DNA of 64,000 bases, taken from NCBI RefSeq assembly GCF_900142185.1, contig NZ_FQZZ01000005.1, positions 1 through 64,000 of the forward strand, given 5' to 3'. The position numbers and the translations under genes are program-made. The notes below the pieces were generated by a model. The model was not told where the DNA came from and did no database searches. It saw only the letters and a program-made list of their open reading frames with translations. The stretch is from Lutimaribacter pacificus (GTDB lineage Bacteria; Pseudomonadota; Alphaproteobacteria; Rhodobacterales; Rhodobacteraceae). Shown in pieces: positions 25,709-33,867 of this stretch (the first letter of the stretch is position 1; the number at the start of each line of letters is the position of its first letter).

Positions 25709-26700
25709 CAGACACACCCGTTCTTTCCGTCCGAAACCTCGTCGTGGAAATCCCCACGCGCCGCGGCATCCTGCGCCCGGTGGATAACGTCAGCTACGAT
25801 ATCCATGCCGGTGAAATCCTTGGCGTCGTCGGCGAATCCGGCGCCGGCAAGTCGATGACCGGCAACGCGGTGATCGGCCTGCTGGACCGGCCCGCGCGCA
25901 TAACGTCGGGGGAAATCCTGCTGTCGGGGCAGCCCATCCACAATCTGAAGGGCGAGGCGCTGCGCCGCCTGCGCGGCAAGAAGATGGGGATGATCTTTCA
26001 GGACCCGCTGACCTCGCTCAACCCGCTTCTGACGGTGGGCGACCAGCTGACCGAAACCATCCTCGAACATCTGGGCGTCAGCCAGCAGCAGGCGCGCGAA
26101 CGCGCCATCGCCGCGCTGGAAGAGGTGGGCATTCCCGCCGCGCGCTCGCGCATCGACAGCTACCCGCACGAGTTTTCCGGCGGGATGCGGCAGCGCGTCG
26201 TGATCGCGCTGGCGCTCTGTGCCGAGCCCGACCTTGTGATCGCGGACGAACCCACGACGGCGCTGGACGTGTCGGTGCAGGCGCAGATCGTGGCGTTGCT
26301 GAAACGGCTGTGCCGCGAACGCGGCGTGGCGGTGATGCTGGTCACGCATGACATGGGCGTGATCGCCGAGGCCGCCGACCGCGTGGCCGTCATGTATGCC
26401 GGGCGGCTGGCCGAGCTTGGCCCGGTGCGCGAGGTGCTGACCGCCGCGCGCCATCCCTATACCTCGGGCCTGATGGCCTCGACCCCGCTGGCCAGCCAGG
26501 GCCACGAACGCCTGCGCCAGATCCCTGGCGCGATGCCGCGCCTGGGCAACCTGCCGGATGGCTGCGCCTTTCACCCGCGCTGCGACTATGCGCAGGACCG
26601 CTGCCGCCGGGACCCCGGCCCGACGCTTGAAACCTGCGACGGGCGCGCGGCCTGCTGGTTCCCGCTGGGTGCCGAACGCAAACAGGAGGTGGGCGCATGA
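25705..26700 (+). CDS. ABC transporter ATP-binding protein (DppD/OppD type)
   Basis: A 331-residue ATPase. Walker A GESGAGKS is at residues 43-50, the ABC signature FSGGMRQR about 157-164, Walker B LVIADEPTTALD just after, and the H-loop VTHDMG. The C-terminal oligopeptide/dipeptide domain is recognisable by its Cys residues (FHPRCDYAQDRC, ETCDGRAACWF), which may hold an Fe-S cluster in this family. The start at 25705 overlaps the permease stop as ATGA, and its stop overlaps the second ATPase the same way. Confidence 0.96.
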   Translation: MTDTPVLSVRNLVVEIPTRRGILRPVDNVSYDIHAGEILGVVGESGAGKSMTGNAVIGLLDRPARITSGEILLSGQPIHNLKGEALRRLRGKKMGMIFQDPLTSLNPLLTVGDQLTETILEHLGVSQQQARERAIAALEEVGIPAARSRIDSYPHEFSGGMRQRVVIALALCAEPDLVIADEPTTALDVSVQAQIVALLKRLCRERGVAVMLVTHDMGVIAEAADRVAVMYAGRLAELGPVREVLTAARHPYTSGLMASTPLASQGHERLRQIPGAMPRLGNLPDGCAFHPRCDYAQDRCRRDPGPTLETCDGRAACWFPLGAERKQEVGA

Positions 26701-27662
26701 GCGCGCTGATCAAGGTCGATCACCTGACCCGCGTGTTCGACGTGTCGAAACCCTGGCTCAACCGCGTGATCGAACGCCTGCCGCGGGCGCTGCTGACCGC
26801 CGTGTCGGACGTGAGTTTCGAGATCGAGGAAAACAGCGTCTACGCGCTGGTGGGCGAATCCGGTTCAGGTAAATCCACCATCGGCAAGATCGTGGTGGGG
26901 CTGGTGCCGCCCAGCGAAGGCGCGGTCGAGGTCGAGGGCGTGGACCTTGCCACCGAAACCGACGCGGCCCGGGTCGAGGCGGTGCGCGCCGACATCCAGA
27001 TGATCTTTCAGGATCCTTACGCCTCGCTCAACCCGCGCTGGCGGGTGCGCGACATCATCGCCGAGCCGGTGGCGGCCAAGGGCGGCGACACGCGGGGGCT
27101 GGCCGAAAAGCTGCTGGAGCAGGTGGGCCTGTCGGCAAGGGATGCCGACAAGTATCCGCACGAGTTTTCCGGCGGGCAGCGGCAGCGCATCTGCATCGCC
27201 CGCGCGCTGGCCTCGGGGCCGAAGATCATCGTTTGCGACGAACCCACCTCGGCGCTGGACGTGTCGGTGCAGGCGCAGGTGCTGAACCTGATGTCCGACC
27301 TGCGCGAAGAGCTGGGCCTGACCTATCTCTTCATCAGCCACGACCTGACGGTGGTGCATCACATGGCCGACCGGATCGGCGTGCTGTATCTGGGCCGGCT
27401 GGTCGAAGAGGCGCCGCGCGACCGGCTGTTCGACGACCCCAAGCACCCCTATACGCGGATGTTGTTCGACGCCGCGCCGCGCATGGATGCCTTCGGGCGC
27501 GAGGTCGATCCGCCCAAGGGCGAAATCCCCGACGCGATCAACCCGCCATCAGGCTGCGCGTTCCACCCGCGCTGCCCGCTGGCGATCGACCGGTGCAGCC
27601 GCGAACGCCCCGAGATGCGCCGCATCGGAGATACCCGCGTCGCCTGCCACGTGGCGGAGTAG
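26697..27662 (+). CDS. ABC transporter ATP-binding protein (DppF/OppF type)
   Basis: A 321-residue ATPase pairing with the preceding one to power the importer. Walker A GESGSGKS at residues 53-60, signature FSGGQRQR about 158-165, Walker B KIIVCDEPTSALD, and H-loop ISHDLT are intact. An N-terminal insert (VSKPWLNRVIERLPRALL) before Walker A is longer than in enteric DppF. The C-terminal Cys-containing domain (GCAFHPRCPLAIDRCSRE) is present. It ends the operon; the next gene converges from the other strand 7 bases later. Confidence 0.96.
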   Translation: MSALIKVDHLTRVFDVSKPWLNRVIERLPRALLTAVSDVSFEIEENSVYALVGESGSGKSTIGKIVVGLVPPSEGAVEVEGVDLATETDAARVEAVRADIQMIFQDPYASLNPRWRVRDIIAEPVAAKGGDTRGLAEKLLEQVGLSARDADKYPHEFSGGQRQRICIARALASGPKIIVCDEPTSALDVSVQAQVLNLMSDLREELGLTYLFISHDLTVVHHMADRIGVLYLGRLVEEAPRDRLFDDPKHPYTRMLFDAAPRMDAFGREVDPPKGEIPDAINPPSGCAFHPRCPLAIDRCSRERPEMRRIGDTRVACHVAE

Positions 27663-27669
27663 GGCGCGC

Positions 27670-28923
27670 TCAGCCGGCGGCGCCCGAAATCTCCTGCATC
27701 GCGTCGAGGAAGCGCGCCACCTCGTCGGGGCTGTTGTAATGCGCCAGCGACACGCGCACGCAATCGGGCCGGTCCAGCGGTGTCAGGATGTTACCCGAGT
27801 AATGATCGGCCTTGCGGATATGCACCCGCACGCCGCGCGCCTCGAGCCCGGCCACGATATCGGCCGAGGCCACCCCGTCCAGCCAGAAGCCGACCAGCCC
27901 CTCGCGCGCGGGGTTGTCGATGCCGCCGATGACATGGACGCCGGGCAGGGTGGTCAGGCCCGCGTGATTGCCGGTGCCGTGCAGCATCGCCTCGGTCAGC
28001 GCGTGCTCATGCGCGTGGATCGCCGCGCCCGCCGCTTCCAGCCGGGCGCGGGGGGCGGTGGCGTCGCTCACCTCGCCGCCCAGCCAGTCGAGATAGGCCA
28101 CCACATCCGACAGCGTGGCATAGGCCCCGGTATCGCGCGTGCCCAGTTCCCAGTTCTCCGACGGGCCGCCGGTCAGCGCCTCGTGGGGCAGGGCGGTCAG
28201 CCGGTCCGACACCCAGGCCACGCCATAGCCGTGCCGCGAAAACATTTTGTAGGGTGAGATCGCATAGCCGTCGACGCCCGCCGCCGTCAGGTCGATGGCC
28301 CCGTGCGCTGCGTGCTGGATACCGTCGACGATGATCAGGCACTCGGGGGCGGCGGCGCGGATCGCGGCGGCGATGGTGCCCACATCCACCCCCATGCCGG
28401 TGACCGGGCTGGTGTGCAGGATCGTCGCCACCGCCAGGTCGGGCCGCAGATGCGGGCGGTAGTGTTCCGCCGTAACGGTGCCGGTCGCATCGTCATGGGC
28501 CACCGCGATATAATCGCGCCCCGAGCGCTCGGCCCAGTGCCGCGCCGCGCTGCGCGAGGCGGGATGTTCCAGCGTCGATCCGATCACCGCGCCGGCGCCT
28601 GTGCCCATGCAGGCGGTGCGGATCATGCGATACAGCATCTCGGTCCCGCTTTCGCCCAGGACGATCTGCCCGCCCGGCGCATTCAGCAGCAGCGCCATGT
28701 CGGCGCGGGCCTTGGCGATCACCTCCATCAGGTGCCGGCTCATGGCGTTGGCGCGGCCCTGGTTGTCGGGGATCGCGGCGAACCGGGCCGTGGTCTCGAC
28801 CACCGAATTCAGCGTCAGCGCGCCGCCCGCGTTTTCGAAGAACACGCGCGGCCCGGTCAGCGGGCAGGCATCGACATGGGCGAAACGCGCGCGGATGGCG
28901 CTCAGCAGGTCAGGGGCGAACAT
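27670..28923 (-). CDS. PLP-dependent aminotransferase class V (cysteine desulfurase-like)
   Basis: A 417-residue fold-type I PLP enzyme. The Schiff-base lysine is Lys226 in SPYKMFSRHGYG, with Asp200 and His204 (VDGIQHAAHG) at cofactor positions. It resembles SufS/NifS-like proteins and a clade that codes selenocysteine-lyase-like or isopenicillin epimerase-like enzymes, but there is no obvious active-site Cys loop, so desulfurase activity is uncertain. The ATG at 28923 follows GAAAGGCCCCCC. It converges with the peptide-type importer, 7 bases apart, and may process the amino acid or amine that the importer brings in (inference). Confidence 0.87.
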   Translation of the reverse strand: MFAPDLLSAIRARFAHVDACPLTGPRVFFENAGGALTLNSVVETTARFAAIPDNQGRANAMSRHLMEVIAKARADMALLLNAPGGQIVLGESGTEMLYRMIRTACMGTGAGAVIGSTLEHPASRSAARHWAERSGRDYIAVAHDDATGTVTAEHYRPHLRPDLAVATILHTSPVTGMGVDVGTIAAAIRAAAPECLIIVDGIQHAAHGAIDLTAAGVDGYAISPYKMFSRHGYGVAWVSDRLTALPHEALTGGPSENWELGTRDTGAYATLSDVVAYLDWLGGEVSDATAPRARLEAAGAAIHAHEHALTEAMLHGTGNHAGLTTLPGVHVIGGIDNPAREGLVGFWLDGVASADIVAGLEARGVRVHIRKADHYSGNILTPLDRPDCVRVSLAHYNSPDEVARFLDAMQEISGAAG

Positions 28924-29045
28924 GGGGGGCCTTTCGATTCTTGCAGCCGTCAGAGTGGCGCGGAAAACAGGCCGGGGCAATCGCCGCCCCGGCACGGAAT
29001 TTCCCCGCAATGGCGCGATCTGCGCACCAAAAGCGCCGCAATTCA

Positions 29046-29273
29046 ATGGCAGTTTTCCGGCCCATGGAAAACCGCACCAAGGTTCATTTCCCTGCACGCA
29101 CGGGAACGGTGCCCGCCCCGCGCCATGCACGGCTGTTCGAATTGCTGCGGCAGGCCGACATGGCGGCGCAGGCGCGCGCACGGATCGCCGCGAAACGGCG
29201 CCTGTCTCAGGGCCCGGCACAGATACTGTCGCCCGACGCGCTGGCCGCCACGCTGAGGGGGCAGGCGGCCTGA
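29046..29273 (+). CDS. possible small basic protein (hypothetical)
   Basis: An open frame of 75 residues (or 69 from the ATG at 29064) between two minus-strand genes. The product would be Arg/Ala-rich with a helical centre (LFELLRQADMAAQARARIAAKRRL) and no recognised domain. No clear ribosome site is seen before either ATG. It converges with rlmE, ending 6 bases before it. Its length and regular helix make it slightly better than chance, but it could be a random frame in GC-rich DNA. Confidence 0.3.
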   Translation: MAVFRPMENRTKVHFPARTGTVPAPRHARLFELLRQADMAAQARARIAAKRRLSQGPAQILSPDALAATLRGQAA

Positions 29274-29279
29274 CCGGGC

Positions 29280-29996
29280 TCAGCCCCGGAACCCGGTCGC
29301 CACCACGAATTTCTCGGAACTGTCCGCCCGGCTGGCGGGCGGCTTGACGTTGGCGACCTTGGTGAATTTCTGCTTCAGCAGTTTTTGCAGATCGCCCTCG
29401 GCCCCGCCGGCCAGCACCTTGGCGACGAAAGTGCCGCCCTCTTCCAGCACGTCGAAGGCGAAATAGGCCGCTGCCTCGCACAGCGCCATGATCCGCAGGT
29501 GGTCGGTCTGCTTGTGCCCCGAGGAGGCGGCAGCCATGTCCGACATCACCACGTCGGCCTTGCCGCCCAGCCAGTCCTTGACCTTGTCGTCGGCGCCGTC
29601 CTCCAGGAAATCGAGCTGGTGGATCTCGGCGCCCGCGACCGGTTCGACCTCTTGCAGGTCGATGCCGATGATGCGGCCCTGCGCCTTGCCGGATTTCTCG
29701 CCCAACGCGTTGATGCGCGGCACCGCGACCTGAATCCAGCCGCCCGGCGCGCAGCCCAGATCCACCACCCGCGCCCCCGGCACGAGAAAGCGGAATCTGT
29801 CGTCCAGCTCCATGATCTTGAAGGCCGCGCGCCCGCGATAGCCCTCCTTGCGCGCCCGCGCCACGTAGGGATCGTTCAGCTGCCGCTGCAGCCAGCGCGT
29901 CGAGCTGAGCTTGCGGCCGCGCGCGGTCTTGACCTTGACCTTCAGGTCGCGCTGCCCGCGCCCGGATGTGTTCTTGCCGGTCGGTTTCTTCGCCAT
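29280..29996 (-). CDS. rlmE: 23S rRNA (uridine-2'-O)-methyltransferase RlmE (FtsJ/RrmJ)
   Basis: A 238-residue SAM-dependent methyltransferase that methylates the ribose of U2552 in the 23S rRNA A loop. The SAM-binding motif [11 protein letters not shown] is at residues 77-87. The K-D-K-E catalytic set is visible as Lys60 (AAFKI), Asp153 (MSDMA), Lys193 (FVAKV) and a Glu near 228 (SSEKF). A basic N-terminal tail of about 25 residues is longer than in E. coli. It starts 15 bases after the Ppx/GppA gene stop, in one operon. Confidence 0.95.
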   Translation of the reverse strand: MAKKPTGKNTSGRGQRDLKVKVKTARGRKLSSTRWLQRQLNDPYVARARKEGYRGRAAFKIMELDDRFRFLVPGARVVDLGCAPGGWIQVAVPRINALGEKSGKAQGRIIGIDLQEVEPVAGAEIHQLDFLEDGADDKVKDWLGGKADVVMSDMAAASSGHKQTDHLRIMALCEAAAYFAFDVLEEGGTFVAKVLAGGAEGDLQKLLKQKFTKVANVKPPASRADSSEKFVVATGFRG

Positions 29997-30011
29997 CGCC
30001 CCTGCAACCCC

Positions 30012-31124
30012 TCAGAAAGGCCCGTCTTCCAGCACCCCGTCGGCGCTCATCTGGGCATAAAGCAAACCCTCGCGCAGGCCGCGGTCGGCCACGCTCAGCC
30101 GGTCGGTGGGCCAGCAGCGCAGCAGCGCCTGCAGGATCGCCGCGCCCGACATGATCAGCGCGTGCCGGTCCTGCCCGATGCGCGGATCGCGCCGCCGCCC
30201 CTCGGGGCCGAGCGCGAGGTAATCGCGGATCACCAGGTCGATCTGGTCACTGGTCATGCGCAACCCGTCCACCTTGGTCCGGTCATAGCGTTTCAGCCCC
30301 AGATGCGAGGCCGCCACCGTCGTCACCGTGCCCGAGGTGCCGACGATCTGGAACCCCGCGCGCGCCTGTTCGTCCTTGTAGGGGGCGAACTCGGCCAGGT
30401 TCTCCTCGAAGAACCAGCTCATCAGCGCAAAGCGCGCGGCGTCGTCCTCGACATCGTTGAACTGGTCGCGCAGCGTGGCCACGCCCAGCGGCACGCTGAT
30501 CCAGTCCACCACCTTGGCGGCGGGAAACGGGCTGTCGGTGGGGTGGAACCCGGCGTGCAGCCGCATGATCGCGCGCGGCCGTTCGCGGTGCGGGACCGAG
30601 CTTATGTCGATCCATACCAGCTCGGTCGAGCCGCCGCCGATATCCACCACCAGCAATTGTTCCGTCTTGGTGCTGACCAGCGGCGCGCAGGAAATCACCG
30701 CCAGCCGCGCCTCTTCCTCGGGCTGGATGATTTCCAGTTGCAGCCCGGTTTCGCGCTGCACTTGCCGGATGAAATCCGTGGCGTTGCGGGCCCGGCGGCA
30801 GGCTTCGGTCGCCACCAGCCGCATGCGGCGCACCTTGTGCCGCTTCAGCTTCTGCTGGCAGATGCGCAATGCCTGCACCGTGCGCCGCATCGACGCCCGG
30901 CTCAGCCGGCCGGTCTGTTCCAGCCCGGCGCCCAGTTGCACCGACTTGGAAAAGCTGTCGACCACGTGGAACTGACTGCCCTTGGGCTGGGCGATCAGCA
31001 TCCGGCAACTATTGGTGCCAAGATCCAGCGCGGCATAAAGCTCGGCCGTATCCGGCGGGGTCGGCGCGGGGGTTGCAACCGGTTTCGGGAACGCGCCCGC
31101 ACCTTTGGGACGCTTGGGCGCCAT
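30012..31124 (-). CDS. Ppx/GppA family phosphatase
   Basis: A 370-residue ASKHA-fold protein related to exopolyphosphatase and pppGpp phosphohydrolase. The phosphate-1 motif ALDLGTNSCRMLIA is near residue 30, and LLVVDIGGGSTELVWI (phosphate 2) with GTSGTVTTVAA follow. Members of this size cleave polyphosphate and/or pppGpp, and the sequence does not say which. An N-terminal Pro/Lys/Ala-rich tail precedes the domain. The ATG at 31124 has GGAGGG 9 bases upstream; longer in-frame starts lack such a site. It is followed by rlmE. Confidence 0.92.
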   Translation of the reverse strand: MAPKRPKGAGAFPKPVATPAPTPPDTAELYAALDLGTNSCRMLIAQPKGSQFHVVDSFSKSVQLGAGLEQTGRLSRASMRRTVQALRICQQKLKRHKVRRMRLVATEACRRARNATDFIRQVQRETGLQLEIIQPEEEARLAVISCAPLVSTKTEQLLVVDIGGGSTELVWIDISSVPHRERPRAIMRLHAGFHPTDSPFPAAKVVDWISVPLGVATLRDQFNDVEDDAARFALMSWFFEENLAEFAPYKDEQARAGFQIVGTSGTVTTVAASHLGLKRYDRTKVDGLRMTSDQIDLVIRDYLALGPEGRRRDPRIGQDRHALIMSGAAILQALLRCWPTDRLSVADRGLREGLLYAQMSADGVLEDGPF

Positions 31125-31271
31125 GACTACACGCCCTCCATTTCGAGTTGGGTTCAAACTAGTGTCTTGCCGCGCGCCGTGCAAGCTCTGCCATGCGGGG
31201 CTCATAAAGATGTTGGCGATTTTGGGGGCGGCCCGCGGTGGCCAAAGCGGCGGCGCGCCTGCTATGTGCAA

Positions 31272-31320
31272 ATGGTCGCAGAGTGGGGCGGGAATGTCGA
31301 AAACCGCCCTTATGTCGCAA
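31272..31320 (+). promoter_or_regulatory. three ATGTCG(C/A)A-type direct repeats before the C1 operon
   Basis: ATGGTCGCA, ATGTCGAAA and ATGTCGCAA occur at about 31272, 31294 and 31312, spaced near 20 bases (roughly two helical turns). The last is 54 bases before the first gene of the operon. Such phased direct repeats often bind an activator, but no family is assigned and chance cannot be excluded. Confidence 0.3.
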
Positions 31321-31365
31321 ACGCGCTGTCCTACAAGCGGATCACGGTAACAGGGGAATCACGCA

Positions 31366-31662
31366 ATGCCCGAAGTCACGATCGTCTACTGGCGGGACAT
31401 CCCGGCGCAGGTCATCGTCGGCAAGGGCCGTCGCGGGGCCAAGAAACCCTTGCCCGAACGGTTCGAACAGGCCATCGACCGCGCCGCCATGAAGGTGGGC
31501 GCCGCGGATACCGATGCCTACCTGGCCGAATGGCGCAAGGCGGCCCCCTATACCGTCGAGGGCGAGCCCGCTGAGGTCGCCGAGGCCGAGGCCGCGCGCC
31601 TTGAGGCCGAGTATGATCGGGACCGCATCAAGGCCCTGATCGCAAACGATGGTTGGGCATGA
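31366..31662 (+). CDS. virulence factor family small protein
   Basis: A 98-residue soluble protein of the family named virulence factor (Pfam PF13769-like), recognisable from VTIVYWRDIPAQVIVGKGRRGAKK at the N-terminus and the ERFEQAIDRAAM segment. The C-terminal half is acidic and helical. In alphaproteobacteria it is regularly next to methylenetetrahydrofolate reductase-like and methyl-THF:corrinoid methyltransferase genes, exactly as here, so a role in a one-carbon pathway is more likely than virulence. AACAGGGGAA precedes the ATG, and the stop overlaps a possible start of the next gene. Confidence 0.85.
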   Translation: MPEVTIVYWRDIPAQVIVGKGRRGAKKPLPERFEQAIDRAAMKVGAADTDAYLAEWRKAAPYTVEGEPAEVAEAEAARLEAEYDRDRIKALIANDGWA

Positions 31663-31688
31663 AACCCAAAGGCGTGTGGGAGGCCGCG

Positions 31689-32621
31689 ATGGCTCTGCTG
31701 AATTTCAGGAAACGCGATGATGGCGCGAAACCCGTCAACCACGAGGTCGAGTCCTTTCTTCAGGGCTATTCGATCGAGGTGATGCCGCGCACCGCCGAGA
31801 AGGTCGATGATTTCCGCGAGATCCTGCCCGAAGGCACCCGCGTCTACATCGCCCATATCGAGGGCACGCCGATTGCCGACATGGTGGCCACCGCCAGGCG
31901 GCTGAACGCCGAGGGTTACAAGGTGATGCCGCATTTTCCCGCGCGCATCATCCGGGACGCGGCTGAGCTGGAAAACTGGATCGCCATGTACCAGGGCGAG
32001 GCCGATGTGAAACAGGCGCTGCTGCTGGCCGGCGGCGTGGCACAGCCGGTGGGCGATTTCCACTCTTCGATGCAGTTGATGGAGACCGGCCTCTTTGACA
32101 AGGCAGGCTTCGAGCGGCTGCACGTCGCGGGCCATCCCGAGGGCAACCGCGACATCGACCCCGATGGCGGCGACAAGGCCGTGATGGATGCGCTGCGCTG
32201 GAAACAGGCGTTTTCCGAACGCACCGATGCGCAGATGGCGCTGGCCACGCAATTCGCCTTCGACGCAAGGCCGATCATCGCCTGGTCCGACCGCCTGGCC
32301 GCCGAGGGCATCGCCCTGCCCATCCATATCGGCATCGCCGGTCCGGCCAAGCTGCAGACGCTGATCAAGTTCGCCATCGCCTGCGGGGTGGGGCCGTCGC
32401 TGAAGGTGCTGCAAAAGCGCGCGATGGATGTCTCCAAGCTGCTGCTGCCCTATGAGCCGACCGACGTGATCGCGGAACTGGCCGCGCACAAGGCCGCCAA
32501 TCCCGGTTTCAACATCGAGCATGTCCATTTCTTCCCGCTCGGGGGTATCAGGACCAACGCCCAATGGGCCATCGACAATGGCGGCGCGGCAGCCGTGCCC
32601 GCCGCACAAACCCAAGGATAA
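31689..32621 (+). CDS. methylenetetrahydrofolate reductase-like protein
   Basis: A 310-residue TIM-barrel protein of the MTHFR family, expected to interconvert 5,10-methylene-THF and 5-methyl-THF with flavin. Seen are YIAHIEGTPIADMVATARRL (N-terminal barrel), VMPHFPARII, and LLAGGVAQPVGDFHSS in the region where canonical MetF has its R-G-D/FAD signature. IHIGIAGPAKLQTLIKFAIACGVG is close to MetF proteins as well. The ATG at 31689 is chosen for the GGAGG 5 bases upstream; an ATG at 31659 overlapping the previous stop (ATGA) is the alternative. It works with the next gene in methyl-THF metabolism. Confidence 0.87.
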   Translation: MALLNFRKRDDGAKPVNHEVESFLQGYSIEVMPRTAEKVDDFREILPEGTRVYIAHIEGTPIADMVATARRLNAEGYKVMPHFPARIIRDAAELENWIAMYQGEADVKQALLLAGGVAQPVGDFHSSMQLMETGLFDKAGFERLHVAGHPEGNRDIDPDGGDKAVMDALRWKQAFSERTDAQMALATQFAFDARPIIAWSDRLAAEGIALPIHIGIAGPAKLQTLIKFAIACGVGPSLKVLQKRAMDVSKLLLPYEPTDVIAELAAHKAANPGFNIEHVHFFPLGGIRTNAQWAIDNGGAAAVPAAQTQG

Positions 32622-32629
32622 CAGGAAAC

Positions 32630-33688
32630 ATGACCCGCACCATCGTTGAGTCGAAAACCAAGACCGCCATCATCGGCTTCGATCAGCCGTTCTGCGTGAT
32701 CGGCGAGCGCATCAATCCCACGGGCCGCAAGAAGCTGGCCGCCGAGCTTGAGGCGGGCGATTTCTCGACCGTAGAAAAGGATGCCGTGGCGCAGGTGGCG
32801 GCGGGGGCGAGCGTTCTCGATATCAACGCGGGCGTGGTTTACAATTCGAACCCCAACCCGAACGAAACCGAACCGCCGCTGATGACGAAGATCGTCGAGA
32901 TGGTGCAGGGGCTGGTGGATGTGCCGCTTTGCATCGACAGCTCGGTGCCCGGCGCGCTCGAGGCCGGGCTTGCCGCGGCCGAGGGGCGTCCGCTGCTGAA
33001 CTCGGTCACCGGCGAGGAAGAGCGGCTGGAACTGGTGCTGCCGCTGGTCAAGAAATACAACGTGCCGGTGGTGGCGATCTCGAACGACGACACCGGCATT
33101 TCCGAAGACCCCGACGTGCGTTTCGCCGTGGCCAAGAAGATCGTCGAGCGCGCCGCCGATTTCGGCATCCCGGCCCATGATATCGTGGTCGATCCGCTGG
33201 TGATGCCCATCGGCGCGATGGCGACCGCCGGCCACCAGGTCTTTACCCTGGTCCGCCGGCTGCGCGAGGAACTGGGCGTCAACACCACCTGCGGCGCCTC
33301 GAACATCTCGTTCGGGCTGCCGAACCGGCACGGCATCAACAACGCCTTCCTGCCGATGGCGATGGGGGCGGGCATGACCAGCGCCATCATGAACCCCTGC
33401 GCGCTGCCGGTGGGGGCCACGAAGATCGCCGAGAAACGCGCCGAGGTCGAGGCGGCGGGGATCGTGCTGCCGGCGGATATGGACGACGAGGCATTCTGCC
33501 AGATGTTCGGCCTGGGCAGCACGCAGTTCCGCGCCGGCAAGGAGATGGAGGCGATCCGCGCCGCCAACCTGCTGACCAATAACGACCCGCATGGCGGCGA
33601 GTGGATCCGCTTCAACAAGGCGCCGGGCGAAGACGCCGCCGGTGGCCGGGGCGGCCGCCGCGGGGGCGGGCGCCGCCGCCGCGCCTGA
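32630..33688 (+). CDS. methyltetrahydrofolate:corrinoid methyltransferase family (pterin-binding)
   Basis: A 352-residue TIM-barrel protein of the DHPS/MeTr family. VIGERINPTGRKKL, SVLDINAGVV, LCIDSSVPGALEAGL and GASNISFGLPNRHGINNAFL are the classical pterin-site strands of MeTr proteins. It moves a methyl group between methyl-THF and a cob(I)alamin protein, but no corrinoid-binding protein gene is in the window, so the partner must be elsewhere. The last 22 residues are an Arg/Gly-rich tail that is not part of the fold. The ATG at 32630 follows ACAGGAAAC. It is the last gene of the three-gene module and a terminator follows. Confidence 0.9.
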   Translation: MTRTIVESKTKTAIIGFDQPFCVIGERINPTGRKKLAAELEAGDFSTVEKDAVAQVAAGASVLDINAGVVYNSNPNPNETEPPLMTKIVEMVQGLVDVPLCIDSSVPGALEAGLAAAEGRPLLNSVTGEEERLELVLPLVKKYNVPVVAISNDDTGISEDPDVRFAVAKKIVERAADFGIPAHDIVVDPLVMPIGAMATAGHQVFTLVRRLREELGVNTTCGASNISFGLPNRHGINNAFLPMAMGAGMTSAIMNPCALPVGATKIAEKRAEVEAAGIVLPADMDDEAFCQMFGLGSTQFRAGKEMEAIRAANLLTNNDPHGGEWIRFNKAPGEDAAGGRGGRRGGGRRRRA

Positions 33689-33710
33689 TCTGCCGCGACG
33701 CTGACCGGAA

Positions 33711-33739
33711 CGGCCCCGCCGACGCGCGGGGCCGCTTTG
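33711..33739 (+). terminator. intrinsic terminator of the C1 module
   Basis: A perfect 9-bp GC stem (CGGCCCCGC / GCGGGGCCG) with a 6-base loop, then CTTTGTTT, 22 bases after the methyltransferase stop. This is a good Rho-independent terminator for the plus-strand operon. Confidence 0.8.
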
Positions 33740-33757
33740 TTTCCGGTGTGCGATACC

Positions 33758-33811
33758 CGAACGCTTTACCCCGCCCGGAACAGCCGCGGCCCTGCGATGC
33801 CCTTCGGTTGC
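33758..33811 (+). repeat. convergent-junction repeat, copy C (internally deleted)
   Basis: A 54-base relic that joins the left end of the repeat (CGAACGCTTTACCCCG, CCCGGAACAGCCGCG) directly to its right end (GCCCTGCGATGCCCTTCGGTTG), with about 125 bases of the middle missing. The break falls in the GCCGCG palindrome. Like the full copies, it follows a plus-strand gene in the same direction and faces a converging gene (response regulator, ending at 33868). Confidence 0.75.
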
Positions 33812-33867
33812 CGATCATCCGCACGATGGCGGTAAGCGACCGCAGGCCGGGCCGATGGCCCGTCGCC

